Shown here one piece after another: positions 4,550 through 5,012 of a stretch of DNA of 5,012 bases. How positions within the stretch are numbered: the stretch's first letter is position 1; the number at the start of each line of letters is the position of its first letter. Made by a program: the position numbers and the translations under genes. Source of the DNA: Pseudomonadota bacterium (GTDB lineage Bacteria > Pseudomonadota > Alphaproteobacteria > Rhizobiales > Xanthobacteraceae); the NCBI GenBank assembly GCA_021779635.1, contig JAJYAH010000586.1, forward strand, positions 1-5,012. The letters are read 5' to 3'. Below the pieces are notes generated by a model. The model was not told the origin of the DNA and searched no databases. It was given only the letters and a program-made list of their open reading frames with translations.

Positions 4550-5012
4550 CTAAACCGGTATCCGCACCGCGGCACGCAGCCCGCCCATCGGGCTGTCGCC
4601 GAGCGTGATGTCGCCGCCATGCGAGCGCGCGATGTCGCGGGCGATGGCAAGGCCAAGCCCGGTGCCGCCCTCGTCCTGGTTGCGGGCGTCGTCGAGCCGC
4701 AGGAACGGCTTGAACACTTCCTCGCGCATTTCGCGCGGAATGCCCGATCCGTCATCGTCGACCGTGACGGTCAGATAGCGGTGATCGCGATGGCCGGTGA
4801 TCGCGATCGCCTTGGCGTGGCGCGCCGCGTTGGACACGAGGTTGCCGAGGCAGCGCTTGAACGAGGCCGGCTTCACCGTCACCACGGGCAGGCCGTGGAA
4901 CGACACCGTCGCGGTGTGGCCGTTGCGCTCGGCGTCGCTGCGCAATTCCTCCAGCGCCTGGGCCATGTCGGTGGGCTGCGCGTTCTCGCCGCTGTCGCCG
5001 CGCGCGAAAGCG
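4550..5012 (-). CDS. Sensor histidine kinase, C-terminal ATPase part (5'-truncated)
   Basis: The frame runs from the window edge (first full codon at 5011) to TAG at 4552-4550, giving 153 visible residues. All boxes of the HATPase_c (GHKL) domain are present: N box NLVSNAARHA (visible residues 57-66), G1 box DDDGSGIP (85-92), F box VFKPFLRLD (99-107) and G2 box GGTGLGLAIA (115-124). This ATP-binding module phosphorylates the conserved His of the kinase, which then passes phosphate to a partner response regulator. The leading AFARGDSGENAQPTD resembles the linker after the H box in EnvZ-type kinases of alphaproteobacteria. Sensor, HAMP and phospho-acceptor His lie outside the window. The ATG at 4966 is internal. 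No response regulator is visible here; in EnvZ-type pairs it would be expected upstream of the kinase, beyond the right edge. Ending at the ATPase domain is normal for the family, and nothing looks broken. Confidence 0.93.
   Translation of the reverse strand, partial: AFARGDSGENAQPTDMAQALEELRSDAERNGHTATVSFHGLPVVTVKPASFKRCLGNLVSNAARHAKAIAITGHRDHRYLTVTVDDDGSGIPREMREEVFKPFLRLDDARNQDEGGTGLGLAIARDIARSHGGDITLGDSPMGGLRAAVRIPV

Noticed and set aside
1..5012. CRISPR arrays, insertion sequences, tRNA/rRNA genes, phage or defence modules
   Set aside because: I searched by eye on both strands for regular direct repeats with spacers, transposase motifs, terminal inverted repeats with target duplications, tRNA-like cloverleafs and toxin-antitoxin or restriction motifs. 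I saw none. The only tandem repeat is the short 18-bp array at 3585-3638, which has no spacers.

Overview
The window looks like chromosomal DNA of a GC-rich alphaproteobacterium, most likely Bradyrhizobium or a close relative (Nitrobacteraceae). This rests on the codon bias (G/C in third positions), the Omp25/RopB-type outer-membrane barrel, the DUF3617 protein, the type of small Cys-containing secreted proteins, and an 81-bp GTCATTCCGGG...CCCGGAATGAC palindromic repeat that I recognise from memory as typical of Bradyrhizobium/Rhodopseudomonas intergenic regions. No database search was possible, so the taxon is inference.

Layout. Positions 1-442 (+) hold the C-terminal part of an outer-membrane beta-barrel protein, followed by a textbook intrinsic terminator. 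Three widely spaced genes of known family follow on the minus strand. Read in their direction of transcription they are a secreted RNase T2 (2826-2125), the 23S rRNA m6A2030 methyltransferase gene rlmJ (1995-1135) and a cold-shock-domain protein (827-612). The cruciform-like repeat lies between RNase T2 and rlmJ. A leader-like stretch of about 300 bp precedes the cold-shock gene. Upstream of RNase T2, on the same strand, is a 156-aa exported protein of unknown function (3394-2924), with a probable terminator between the two. Divergent from it on the plus strand is a likely two-gene unit: a 93-aa exported protein (3650-3931) and a 176-aa exported DUF3617 protein (3971-4501). A three-copy 18-bp tandem repeat sits just before the 93-aa gene. 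The window ends with the C-terminal ATPase half of a sensor histidine kinase (4550 to the edge, minus), convergent with the DUF3617 gene across a short hairpin.

Functional picture. Five of the eight genes (the barrel by family, and RNase T2, the 156-aa, 93-aa and DUF3617 proteins by visible signal peptides) act in the cell envelope. The rest are RNA-related (RlmJ, Csp) or signalling (histidine kinase). I see no mobile element, CRISPR array, tRNA, rRNA, phage or defence system. This is mostly ordinary core or genus-level chromosome. The items worth a second look are the repeat elements, the long cold-shock leader and the cluster of small uncharacterised exported proteins. I found no convincing undescribed multi-gene system.
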